A stretch of DNA of 64,000 nucleotides, from the NCBI RefSeq assembly GCF_002482975.1, contig NZ_DLHA01000018.1:8691-72690 (forward strand), written 5' to 3'. This document shows positions 17,438-24,518 of the stretch, one piece after another (the first letter of the stretch is position 1; each line of letters starts with the position of its first letter). Under the pieces are notes generated by a model that saw only the letters and a program-made list of their open reading frames with translations, searched no databases and was not told the origin of the DNA. Origin of the DNA: Flavobacterium sp. UBA7680 (GTDB lineage: Bacteria > Bacteroidota > Bacteroidia > Flavobacteriales > Flavobacteriaceae). A program made the translations under genes and the position numbers.

Positions 17438-18331
17438 TTACTTAACCTTAAGCCTCTGCCCTATCGAAATTGCATTATCGGTTAAATTATTTTTTTGCTT
17501 TAAGTCCTCAACTAATAAATTGAATTTTTTTGAAATTGAATATAATGTATCTCCTTGCTGTACTTCGTACAAATTAGGATCGTTTGAATTTGAATTCGAA
17601 CTTTTAACCGGAGTTGTATTTTTAGTTGGACTTGCAGTTGTTTTACTAATTGGCGTATAATTTTTTCCGGTTACTTGACAATCATATTGATGCAGATTAT
17701 AACGTTCAATATAGCTGATTAATTTATCGGGATAATTCGGATCTGTTGCGTAACCTGCCGCTCGCAAACCTTTTGCCCACGATTTATAATCGTCTTTTTC
17801 GTAAGTAAATAAAGTTGCATATCTATTTTTTCCAACTAAAAATAAAGCATGATCTCTATATGATTCTGCCGCTTCGGGATATTTTCTAAAACATTCTTGT
17901 GCCGAATCATCGTCGTGACGAACACTTTCACCCAGCCAGTCTTTATGACATTTAATTCCGAAATGATTATTCGCTTCAAGCGCTAAATCTCCTTTTCCCG
18001 CTCCCGATTCTAAAATTCCCTGCGCCAAAATTATACTAGCAGGAATCCCGTAGGTTTTCATGTTTCCCATTGCAATATCTTTGAATTGCAAAATGTAATT
18101 ATTGATTAAATCGCTGGTTACAACTGTTTTTGAAGTAGATTGAATAACCTCAGTTGTATTATTTGTAGAAGGGTAATTTTTAACTGCTGGTTTGCTGTAG
18201 GTTGGTTTTTTCGTCGTCGCTACTCTTGGCTTTTGAACCGTCGTTTTTTTCGTCGTAGCGACAGCTGGTTTGCTTGACGAACAGCTTGCCAAAACTAGTA
18301 TTGTAAAGAGCAGTACAATTTTTTTAATCAT
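17438..18331 (-). CDS. Glucosaminidase-domain lipoprotein with LysM (peptidoglycan hydrolase)
   Basis: This 297-residue lipoprotein (LVLASC lipobox near residue 17) has a Thr/Lys/Pro-rich linker to about residue 70. A flagellar-FlgJ/Acm-type N-acetylglucosaminidase domain follows (about 80-215), with IPASIILAQGILESGAGKGDLALEANNHFGIKCH containing the catalytic Glu, and AESYRDHALFLVGKNRYATLF. A C-terminal LysM domain (about 252-297) reads YEVQQGDTLYSISKKFNLLVEDLKQKN. It should cut glycan strands of peptidoglycan in the periplasm. The start overlaps the end of the ACC deaminase-like gene by 8 bp, a sign of translational coupling. Confidence 0.93.
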   Translation of the reverse strand: MIKKIVLLFTILVLASCSSSKPAVATTKKTTVQKPRVATTKKPTYSKPAVKNYPSTNNTTEVIQSTSKTVVTSDLINNYILQFKDIAMGNMKTYGIPASIILAQGILESGAGKGDLALEANNHFGIKCHKDWLGESVRHDDDSAQECFRKYPEAAESYRDHALFLVGKNRYATLFTYEKDDYKSWAKGLRAAGYATDPNYPDKLISYIERYNLHQYDCQVTGKNYTPISKTTASPTKNTTPVKSSNSNSNDPNLYEVQQGDTLYSISKKFNLLVEDLKQKNNLTDNAISIGQRLKVK

Positions 18332-19232
18332 TTTTTTTGAGTATTGGTAATTTTTTCTGCTTCAACTTTATATTCATTCCTTCAATTCCCTGTAATCCGC
18401 CGGTGTGAATGAGTAGTATTTTTGAATGTGCAGGAAAATAATTTTTGTTGATTAAATCTATAACGCCAAAAACCATCTTTCCCGTATAAATTGGATCTAA
18501 GGGCACTTTTGTTTCTTCAAAAAAACCATTGATAAATTCGATTAATTCCAAATTTATCTTGCCATAACCTCCAAAATGATAGTCAGAAATTAAATTCCAG
18601 TTATCTTTTTTTGCAAAAATACGAATTTCATCGGTTAAAAAGTCACCTTTTAACGCCGGAAAGCCCAAAATTTTCTGATTTTCCTTAGCACTATTTATTA
18701 ATCCCGAAATTGTTCCGCCAGTTCCAACAGCGCAGCAAACGTAATTAAAAACCGAATCTTCATCCGTTAAGATTTCTTCGCAGCCTTTTACGGCGAGTTC
18801 ATTTGTTCCACCTTCGGGAACTAAATAAAAATCGCCAAACTTCTCTTTTAGTCTTTCTATATAGGAAGTTTCACTTTTTAAACGATACTCTTCGCGAGAA
18901 ACAAATTCAAATTGCATTCCGTTTTCCTGAGCGAATTTTAACGTTGGATTTTCTTCGATTTTATCAAAAAGTTCATCACCGCGAATAATGCCAATAGTTT
19001 TAAAACCCTGCTCTTTTCCTGCAAAAGCCACCGCCGCAATATGATTGGAAAATGCACCGCCAAAAGTCAGTAAAGTATCTTTGTTTTCGGCTTTCGCCTG
19101 AAGTAAATTGTATTTTAATTTTCTGAATTTATTTCCCGAAACAAACGGATGAATTAAATCTTCGCGTTTTATTGTCAAAGAAATATCATTGGGGAAATCG
19201 ATAGAAATATGTTGATTGAAAACTGGTTTCAT
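18324..19232 (-). CDS. 1-aminocyclopropane-1-carboxylate deaminase / D-cysteine desulfhydrase family protein
   Basis: This 302-residue fold-type II pyridoxal-phosphate enzyme has the Schiff-base Lys in SGNKFRKLKYNLLQA and the family segment TFGGAFSNHIAAVAFAG. The phosphate-binding stretch CAVGTGGTISGLI also belongs to this family. Relatives either deaminate ACC or desulfhydrate D-cysteine; the sequence alone does not decide which. Both ends overlap neighbours, by 4 bp upstream (ATGA) and 8 bp downstream, so it is inside a tightly coupled operon with a small HExxH protein, a glucosaminidase and hemL. Confidence 0.9.
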   Translation of the reverse strand: MKPVFNQHISIDFPNDISLTIKREDLIHPFVSGNKFRKLKYNLLQAKAENKDTLLTFGGAFSNHIAAVAFAGKEQGFKTIGIIRGDELFDKIEENPTLKFAQENGMQFEFVSREEYRLKSETSYIERLKEKFGDFYLVPEGGTNELAVKGCEEILTDEDSVFNYVCCAVGTGGTISGLINSAKENQKILGFPALKGDFLTDEIRIFAKKDNWNLISDYHFGGYGKINLELIEFINGFFEETKVPLDPIYTGKMVFGVIDLINKNYFPAHSKILLIHTGGLQGIEGMNIKLKQKKLPILKKND

Positions 19233-19564
19233 TTTAATTTAAGGTAATGTAGAAACTGAAAAAATGATCGGTTTTTTAAATAAGTAAAATCGGTTTCTTT
19301 GGCGTAAGCTTCTCTTTCAAAACTGATATTTCGATAGGCCAATTCTGCATTTTTATATTGAAGTAAACGAATTAAATATTCCAGAAAATACCAGACAAAA
19401 AACGGAATTATTAAAAGTTCTAACTGCTGTCTTAAATGGATTTTTTCATGATTCACAAAAACTGTATTTGCTTTATCAAAACCATATTTTACAATCACAA
19501 ACGGAAATACAGCCATTCCGCGATATCCTTTCGGAATTAAATATTTGGCAACAATCAGAAACAT
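19229..19564 (-). CDS. Small membrane protein with an HExxH motif
   Basis: This 111-residue protein contains VNHEKIHLRQQLELL, an HExxH zinc-peptidase-like motif, then a hydrophobic segment (LLIIPFFVWYFLEYLIRLL) and a downstream FEREAYAKE that could supply a third ligand. The layout recalls a minimal M56/M48-like membrane metallopeptidase core, although the protein is very short. I do not recognise a named family, and catalytic activity is only a possibility. It is the first gene of the operon leading to hemL and overlaps the ACC deaminase-like gene by 4 bp. It is divergent from the Cys-rich protein at 19682. Confidence 0.75.
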   Translation of the reverse strand: MFLIVAKYLIPKGYRGMAVFPFVIVKYGFDKANTVFVNHEKIHLRQQLELLIIPFFVWYFLEYLIRLLQYKNAELAYRNISFEREAYAKETDFTYLKNRSFFQFLHYLKLK

Positions 19565-19681
19565 TGGCTGTAAAATTTATAAATTTGTAGCTATAAAATT
19601 GTTCGATTTCAATAAAATCATAATCAAATATTTATATTTTTGATTTTTAAAGTTACCGAAACACGAACGCGAAGCAGATTT

Positions 19682-19873
19682 ATGAAAGAGCAAAGTAATG
19701 AAAATAAATTAATCGAAGGCGAAGATTTTTACTATACACCCGAAGGTTACAAATGCTTTACTGAAAAACATCATTTAAAAAGAGGCTATTGCTGCAAAAG
19801 CGGCTGTCGTCATTGTCCGTACGGTTTTGATAAAAGAACAGGCGAAATCAGAAAATCAAATCCCAAATTTTAA
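19682..19873 (+). CDS. Small cysteine-rich protein (DUF5522-like)
   Basis: The start was set at the ATG at 19682 (MKEQSNENK); an upstream ATG at 19640 is possible. The 63-residue protein has the core EGEDFYYTPEGYKCFTEKHHLKRGYCCKSGCRHCPYGFDK. The Cys-Cys-x3-Cys-x2-His-Cys cluster suggests metal or Fe-S binding. This matches the DUF5522 type, which is widespread as small proteins or tails of larger ones. The function is not known to me. It is divergent from the HExxH protein gene with a 117-bp gap. Confidence 0.8.
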   Translation: MKEQSNENKLIEGEDFYYTPEGYKCFTEKHHLKRGYCCKSGCRHCPYGFDKRTGEIRKSNPKF

Positions 19874-20183
19874 ATTCCAAATTCCAAATTCCAAATTCCA
19901 ATCTAAAATCTAAAATCAACAATCTAAAATATCATATGGATATCCATTCAAGAAAATTCAGGATTAAAATCCACAAGTCTTATCACAGGTCGGATATCCG
20001 TTATCCCTAGTTTTTTAATATAAATTCCAATCCCGAAGTCTCGGGATAAATTCCAAATTCCAATTGCATCAATTAACCGTTGGTTGCATTTGAACTTCAA
20101 AGGAATACATAATTAAAAAAACAAAAAATTAATCTGTTGTTAATCTAACTAAAATACCTTAGCAACTCAGCATCTCAAAAAAA
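19874..20183. other. 310-bp intergenic region with tandem microrepeats and a hairpin
   Basis: No gene is seen here. It begins with four aaattcc units (19868-19903), then aatctaaaatctaaaatc (19898-19928), a hairpin tcccgaagtctcggga (about 20032-20047) flanked by taaattcca, and an 8-bp-period microrepeat of TTCTAAG type on the minus strand (20152-20177) immediately before hutU. Confidence 0.7.
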
Positions 20184-22160
20184 ATGACTTTTCAAGAAGA
20201 AATAAAACAGGGAATTCCAAATATATTACCTCAAAAGACAGCATACGATCCGGCTATTAATCACGCTCCGAAAAGAAAAGAAATCCTTTCGGCAGAAGAA
20301 AAAAAGCTGGCTCTTAAAAACGCTTTACGCTATTTCGATCCAAAACATCACGCTGAATTAATTCCTGAATTTTCAGAAGAATTAGAAAAATACGGACGTA
20401 TTTATATGTATCGTCTTCGCCCTGATTACAGAATGTATGCACGACCAATTGACGAATATCCGGGAAAATCATTGCAGGCAAAAGCGATTATGCACATGAT
20501 TCAGAACAATTTGGATTATGCTGTGGCGCAGCATCCGCATGAATTGATTACATATGGCGGAAACGGAGCTGTTTTTCAAAACTGGGCACAATATTTATTG
20601 ACAATGCAGTATTTGTCTGAAATGACAGACGAGCAGACTTTAACGATGTATTCTGGACATCCGATGGGATTATTTCCTTCGCATAAAGAAGCGCCAAGAG
20701 TTGTGGTTACAAACGGAATGGTGATCCCAAATTATTCGAAACCGGACGATTGGGAAAAAATGAATGCGCTTGGAGTTTCGCAATACGGACAAATGACGGC
20801 GGGAAGTTATATGTACATTGGTCCACAGGGAATTGTACACGGAACTACAATCACGGTTTTAAACGGTTTTAGAAAAATAAAACAAAATCCAGAAGGAAGT
20901 TTATTCGTAACTTCTGGTCTTGGCGGAATGTCTGGCGCACAGCCAAAAGCCGGAAATATTGCGGGATGTATTACGGTTTGTGCCGAAGTAAACCCAAAAA
21001 TTACTAAAATCCGTCACGAACAAGGATGGATTAATGAAGTTGTAACTTCTACAGATGAATTAGTTACCAGAGTAGCTTTGGCGAAAGCCAATAAAGAAAC
21101 CGTTTCGATTGCTTATTTAGGAAATGTGGTGGACGTTTGGGAACGTTTTGATCAGGAAAATATAAAAATTGATTTAGGTTCAGATCAGACTTCGCTTCAT
21201 AATCCGTGGGCTGGAGGTTATTATCCGGTTGGGATTTCTTTTGAAGAAGCAAATGATTTGATGGCTAATAATCCAGAATTATTTAAAGAAAAAGTTCAGG
21301 AAACATTACGTCGTCACGCAGCTGCAATCAATAAACATACGGCAAAAGGAACTTACTTTTTTGATTACGGAAATGCGTTTTTATTGGAAGCTTCACGCGC
21401 TGGTGCAGATGTAATGGCGGCAAACAATATCGATTTTAAATATTCTAGTTATGTTCAGGATATTATGGGACCAATGTGTTTTGATTACGGTTTTGGGCCT
21501 TTTAGATGGGTTTGTACATCAGGAAAACCAGAAGATTTACAAAAAACAGATACTATTGCAAGTCAGGTTTTAGAAGAATTAGCGAAGACTTCTCCAAGTG
21601 AAATTCAGCAGCAAATGCAGGATAACATTAAATGGATTAAAGGCGCGCAGGAAAATAAATTGGTTGTAGGTTCTCAAGCGAGGATTCTTTATGCTGATGC
21701 CGAAGGTAGAATTAAAATCGCTGAAGCTTTTAACCAAGCGATTGCAAAAGGTGAAATTGGCGCTGTTGTTTTAGGACGCGATCATCATGACGTTTCCGGA
21801 ACCGATTCGCCTTATAGAGAGACTTCAAACATTTATGACGGATCTCGTTTTACGGCCGATATGGCGATTCAAAACGTAATTGGAGACAGTTTTAGAGGAG
21901 CAACCTGGGTATCGATTCATAACGGCGGAGGAGTTGGCTGGGGAGAGGTTATAAACGGCGGATTTGGTATGGTTCTTGATGGTTCTAAAGAGGCTTCAAA
22001 GCGTTTAGCATCAATGCTTTTTTGGGATGTGAACAACGGAATTTCAAGAAGAAGCTGGGCCCGAAATGACGAAGCTATTTTTGCTATAAAAAGAGCTATG
22101 CAAGTCGAGCCTTTATTAAAGGTAACTTTACCTAATATTGTTGACGAAAGTTTGCTTTAA
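20184..22160 (+). CDS. hutU: Urocanate hydratase
   Basis: This 658-residue NAD-dependent enzyme converts urocanate to imidazolone propionate in histidine breakdown. Family-typical segments include ITYGGNGAVFQNWAQYLLTMQYL, TLTMYSGHPMGLFPS, VTSGLGGMSGAQPKAGNIAGC (the NAD-binding region), DYGNAFLLEASRAGADVM and SIHNGGGVGWGEVINGGFGMVLDG. It is longer than the roughly 555-residue Proteobacterial enzyme, owing to extra sequence at the N-terminus and in the middle; this long form occurs in Bacteroidota. No other hut genes are adjacent, so the pathway genes are scattered. A palindrome follows the stop. Confidence 0.95.
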   Translation: MTFQEEIKQGIPNILPQKTAYDPAINHAPKRKEILSAEEKKLALKNALRYFDPKHHAELIPEFSEELEKYGRIYMYRLRPDYRMYARPIDEYPGKSLQAKAIMHMIQNNLDYAVAQHPHELITYGGNGAVFQNWAQYLLTMQYLSEMTDEQTLTMYSGHPMGLFPSHKEAPRVVVTNGMVIPNYSKPDDWEKMNALGVSQYGQMTAGSYMYIGPQGIVHGTTITVLNGFRKIKQNPEGSLFVTSGLGGMSGAQPKAGNIAGCITVCAEVNPKITKIRHEQGWINEVVTSTDELVTRVALAKANKETVSIAYLGNVVDVWERFDQENIKIDLGSDQTSLHNPWAGGYYPVGISFEEANDLMANNPELFKEKVQETLRRHAAAINKHTAKGTYFFDYGNAFLLEASRAGADVMAANNIDFKYSSYVQDIMGPMCFDYGFGPFRWVCTSGKPEDLQKTDTIASQVLEELAKTSPSEIQQQMQDNIKWIKGAQENKLVVGSQARILYADAEGRIKIAEAFNQAIAKGEIGAVVLGRDHHDVSGTDSPYRETSNIYDGSRFTADMAIQNVIGDSFRGATWVSIHNGGGVGWGEVINGGFGMVLDGSKEASKRLASMLFWDVNNGISRRSWARNDEAIFAIKRAMQVEPLLKVTLPNIVDESLL

Positions 22161-22192
22161 CGTTTGTAAAAGAAATTTTAAAGTAACCATAA

Positions 22193-22257
22193 TGTCATCC
22201 TGAGCGAAGTCGAAGGCTTATAGAAACAAAAAGGCTTCGACTCCGCTCAGCCTGACA
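22193..22257. repeat. Palindromic element of the cctgagcgaagtcgaagg type
   Basis: tgtcatcctgagcgaagtcgaagg and cttcgactccgctcagcctgaca form long near-perfect arms around a short A-rich loop. This is a common dispersed palindrome type in Bacteroidota and may serve as the hutU terminator. Confidence 0.85.
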
Positions 22258-22315
22258 AACGTAAAAGTTGTTTTATGATAAAACAACCAGAACAAGAACA
22301 TTTAATTCTAATAAT

Positions 22316-22852
22316 ATGAAAACATTCAAGTTAGTTCCGATTTTTCTGCTTTTGATACTTTCATCCTGCAGCAGTGTTACTGTTTATTCTGATTACGACA
22401 AAAATGTCGATTTTGCGCCTTATAAAACTTATGCTTTCTTTAAGCCCGGAATTGACAAAGTTGAGATTTCAGATTTGGATATAAGACGTATTCTTCACGC
22501 CATTGATAATGAAATGGCGGCAAAAGGTTTCACAAAAAGTGATAATCCTGATTTATTAGTAAACATTTTTACTAAATCGAGAGAACAAGTAAATGTAAAC
22601 CAATTTAGTGCTGGCTGGGGTTACGGCTGGGGCTGGGGTTGGAATCCTTATATGATGTACGGCGGACAAACTACTGTTTCGACTTCTACAGAAGGAACTT
22701 TGTACATTGATTTAATCGATGCTAAAAAGAAAGAAATGATCTGGCAAGGTGAAGGTTTAGGAACTTTGACTAAAAACGTCGATAAAAAAGACGAAAAAAT
22801 TGCTGAGTTCGTAAATAAAATTTTAGCTCAATATCCGCCTGTTAAAAAATAG
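22316..22852 (+). CDS. DUF4136-type lipoprotein
   Basis: The start was set at the ATG at 22316, which gives a clean lipoprotein signal (MKTFKLVPIFLLLILSSC); an in-frame ATG 48 bp upstream would put 16 polar residues before it. The 178-residue product continues SSVTVYSDYDKNVDFAPYKTYAFFKPG, the typical beginning of DUF4136 lipoproteins. It then has a Gly/Trp-rich loop (GWGYGWGWGWNPYMMYGGQ) and a C-terminal segment LYIDLIDAKKKEMIWQGEGLGTL. It is probably periplasmic and membrane-anchored. The molecular role of DUF4136 is unknown. Confidence 0.88.
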   Translation: MKTFKLVPIFLLLILSSCSSVTVYSDYDKNVDFAPYKTYAFFKPGIDKVEISDLDIRRILHAIDNEMAAKGFTKSDNPDLLVNIFTKSREQVNVNQFSAGWGYGWGWGWNPYMMYGGQTTVSTSTEGTLYIDLIDAKKKEMIWQGEGLGTLTKNVDKKDEKIAEFVNKILAQYPPVKK

Positions 22853-22900
22853 TATTCAGTTTTCAGTATTTAGTATTCAGTTTTTTTACAAAACCGCTGT

Positions 22901-22930
22901 TTATTACTTCGAAAAAAATAAGTACATTTG
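22901..22930 (+). promoter_or_regulatory. Promoter of the ilvA leader
   Basis: TACATTTG at 22923-22930 fits the TAnnTTTG consensus. A TTA at 22901-22903, spaced exactly 19 bp upstream, is a one-base variant of the -33 TTG. Transcription would start near 22937, about 12 bp before the leader ORF. Confidence 0.7.
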
Positions 22931-22948
22931 TTACTCTATCAGTTAAAA

Positions 22949-23008
22949 ATGAAAAACTTTAATAACATTATTATCGCGATTATCAGCATTATTGCAATTC
23001 AGCAATGA
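22949..23008 (+). CDS. Isoleucine-rich attenuator leader peptide of ilvA
   Basis: A 19-residue ORF (MKNFNNIIIAIISIIAIQQ, stop at 23006) begins about 12 bp after the predicted transcription start. Eight of 19 residues are isoleucine, matching the end product of the pathway that begins with the downstream enzyme IlvA. It lies ahead of a set of alternative hairpins and an intrinsic terminator. A ribosome short of charged tRNA-Ile would stall between 22967 and 22999. This is the standard design of a transcription-attenuation leader peptide, so it is called as translated although it is too short for normal gene finding. Confidence 0.88.
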   Translation: MKNFNNIIIAIISIIAIQQ

Positions 23009-23073
23009 TGGCGAGGTGTTATATAAATAAGTAAAATATAATTTATAAAAACCTCCCACATCGGGAGGTTTTT
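22983..23073 (+). promoter_or_regulatory. Transcription attenuator of ilvA (alternative RNA structures)
   Basis: Three stems compete. The protector hairpin pairs 22987-22995 (cattattgc) with 23002-23010 (gcaatgatg), with two more pairs extending to 22983 and 23014. The antiterminator pairs 23013-23017 (gaggt) with 23051-23055 (acctc) and 23022-23028 (tataaat) with 23041-23047 (atttata), in one consistent register. The terminator pairs 23047-23057 with 23063-23073. Ribosome stalling at the Ile codons would open the protector, free 23013-23028 and favour antitermination. A ribosome reaching the stop codon would cover that segment and allow termination. The structures were paired by eye; energies were not computed. 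Confidence 0.85.
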
Positions 23074-23080
23074 TATTTTA
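23047..23080 (+). terminator. Attenuator terminator upstream of ilvA
   Basis: aaaaacctccc - acatc - gggaggttttttattt is an 11-bp stem followed by a T-run, 115 bp before the ilvA start. It stops transcripts before ilvA when isoleucine is sufficient. Confidence 0.9.
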
Positions 23081-23098
23081 AAAGAATAATTAAAAATC

Positions 23099-23178
23099 GC
23101 CACGAATTACACGAATTTCCACGAATTATTTTTCTTTGGGATAATAAAAATTAGTGCAAATTCGTGCAATTCGTGGCA
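23099..23178. repeat. gccacgaatt palindrome inside the ilvA 5' leader
   Basis: 23099-23130 (gccacgaattacacgaatttccacgaat...) and 23150-23178 (attagtgcaaattcgtgcaattcgtggc) are inverted near-copies. The same type of element lies at 32326. It sits between the attenuator terminator and the ilvA ATG, so it is transcribed into the leader. Confidence 0.8.
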
Positions 23179-23194
23179 AAAAAACAACCAAATT

Positions 23195-24439
23195 ATGAGT
23201 TTATTTAACGAAGTACTTAACGCAAAAAAGCAACTCGAAAATGTAGTTGCCGCGACGCCCCTTACCCAAAATTTAAATCTTTCAGACGAGTTTAAATCTA
23301 CTATTTTATTAAAAAGAGAAGATTTACAAATTGTTCGTTCGTATAAAATTAGAGGCGCTTACAACAAGATTTCTACGTTAAATGATAAAGAAAAAGCAAA
23401 CGGAATTGTTTGTGCCAGTGCAGGAAATCATGCGCAGGGCGTTGCTTATTCCTGTAATCTGCTGCATATAAAAGGCAAAATTTACATGCCAAAAACAACT
23501 CCAAAACAAAAGGTAAAACAAGTACAATTGTTTGGAAAATCATTTGTAGAAATTGTTTTAACCGGAGATACTTTTGATGATGCTTATGCTTCGGCAACGG
23601 CAGATGCAATTAAAAACCATAAAACCTTTATTCATCCTTTTGATGATGAAAAAGTTATTGCCGGACAAGGAACTGTTGGACTTGAAATTTTAGAAAGTTA
23701 TACAAAACCAATCGATTATGTTTTTGTTCCGATTGGCGGCGGCGGACTTGCTTCTGGTTTATCGGAAGTTTTCAGGCATTTAAGTCCGAATACTAAAATT
23801 ATCGGCGTTGAGCCAAAAGGCGCTCCTTCGATGAAAACTTCCATTGAAGAAAATAAAAATACAGCACTGAAAACAATAGACAAATTTGTTGATGGCGCGG
23901 CTGTAAAACAAGTGGGCGATAAAACTTTTGAAATCTGCCGTTATAATCTGGAAGATATTATTTTGGTTCCCGAAGGAAAAGTCTGCACGACCATTTTACG
24001 ATTGTACAATGAAGAAGCCATGGTTGTTGAACCTGCGGGTGCGTTGACAATTGCAGCTTTGGATTTTTACAAAGATAAAATTAAAGGTAAAAATGTAGTC
24101 TGCGTTGTGAGCGGAAGTAATAATGATATTGAAAGAACGGCTGAAATAAAAGAACGTTCGTTACTTTACGAAGGTTTAATGCACTATTTCATGATTCAGT
24201 TTCCGCAGCGTCCCGGAGCTTTAAAAGAATTTGTAAATAATATTTTAGGACCGGATGATGATATTACTTATTTTCAGTTTGCTAAGAAAAACAGCCGTGA
24301 AGTTGGTTCTGTTATTGTTGGTTTAGAATTGAAAAAGAAAAAAGACATTCTGCCTATTAAAATGAAAATGACACAATACGGATTTGAATTTCAATATTTA
24401 AACGATAATCAGGATTTGTTTACACAACTAATTGGATAA
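23195..24439 (+). CDS. ilvA: Threonine ammonia-lyase (biosynthetic threonine deaminase)
   Basis: This 414-residue pyridoxal-phosphate enzyme converts threonine to 2-oxobutyrate, the first committed step of isoleucine synthesis. The Schiff-base Lys lies in LLKREDLQIVRSYKIRGAYNKI, the cofactor-contacting CASAGNHAQGVAYSC follows, and the Gly-rich phosphate loop is PIGGGGLASGL. The C-terminal 80 residues (LLYEGLMHYFMIQFPQRPGALKEFVNNIL...) form an ACT-like regulatory domain typical of feedback-inhibited enzymes. Only one regulatory domain is present, so it is the shorter form, against about 514 residues in E. coli. Expression is predicted to be controlled by the Ile-rich attenuator upstream. It stands alone, with no ilvCDBN genes nearby. 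Confidence 0.96.
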   Translation: MSLFNEVLNAKKQLENVVAATPLTQNLNLSDEFKSTILLKREDLQIVRSYKIRGAYNKISTLNDKEKANGIVCASAGNHAQGVAYSCNLLHIKGKIYMPKTTPKQKVKQVQLFGKSFVEIVLTGDTFDDAYASATADAIKNHKTFIHPFDDEKVIAGQGTVGLEILESYTKPIDYVFVPIGGGGLASGLSEVFRHLSPNTKIIGVEPKGAPSMKTSIEENKNTALKTIDKFVDGAAVKQVGDKTFEICRYNLEDIILVPEGKVCTTILRLYNEEAMVVEPAGALTIAALDFYKDKIKGKNVVCVVSGSNNDIERTAEIKERSLLYEGLMHYFMIQFPQRPGALKEFVNNILGPDDDITYFQFAKKNSREVGSVIVGLELKKKKDILPIKMKMTQYGFEFQYLNDNQDLFTQLIG

Positions 24440-24445
24440 AAAAAT

Positions 24446-24476
24446 AAAAGGCTGCCTAAAAATTAGACAGCCTTTT
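24446..24476 (+). terminator. Rho-independent terminator after ilvA
   Basis: aaaaggctgccta and tagacagcctttt form a 13-bp stem with one mismatch. It lies between the convergent ilvA and GH30 genes and may serve both. Confidence 0.85.
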
Positions 24477-24518
24477 AAACATCAATATAAAATTACTAAT
24501 TGAATTCTCGATTTGTAA

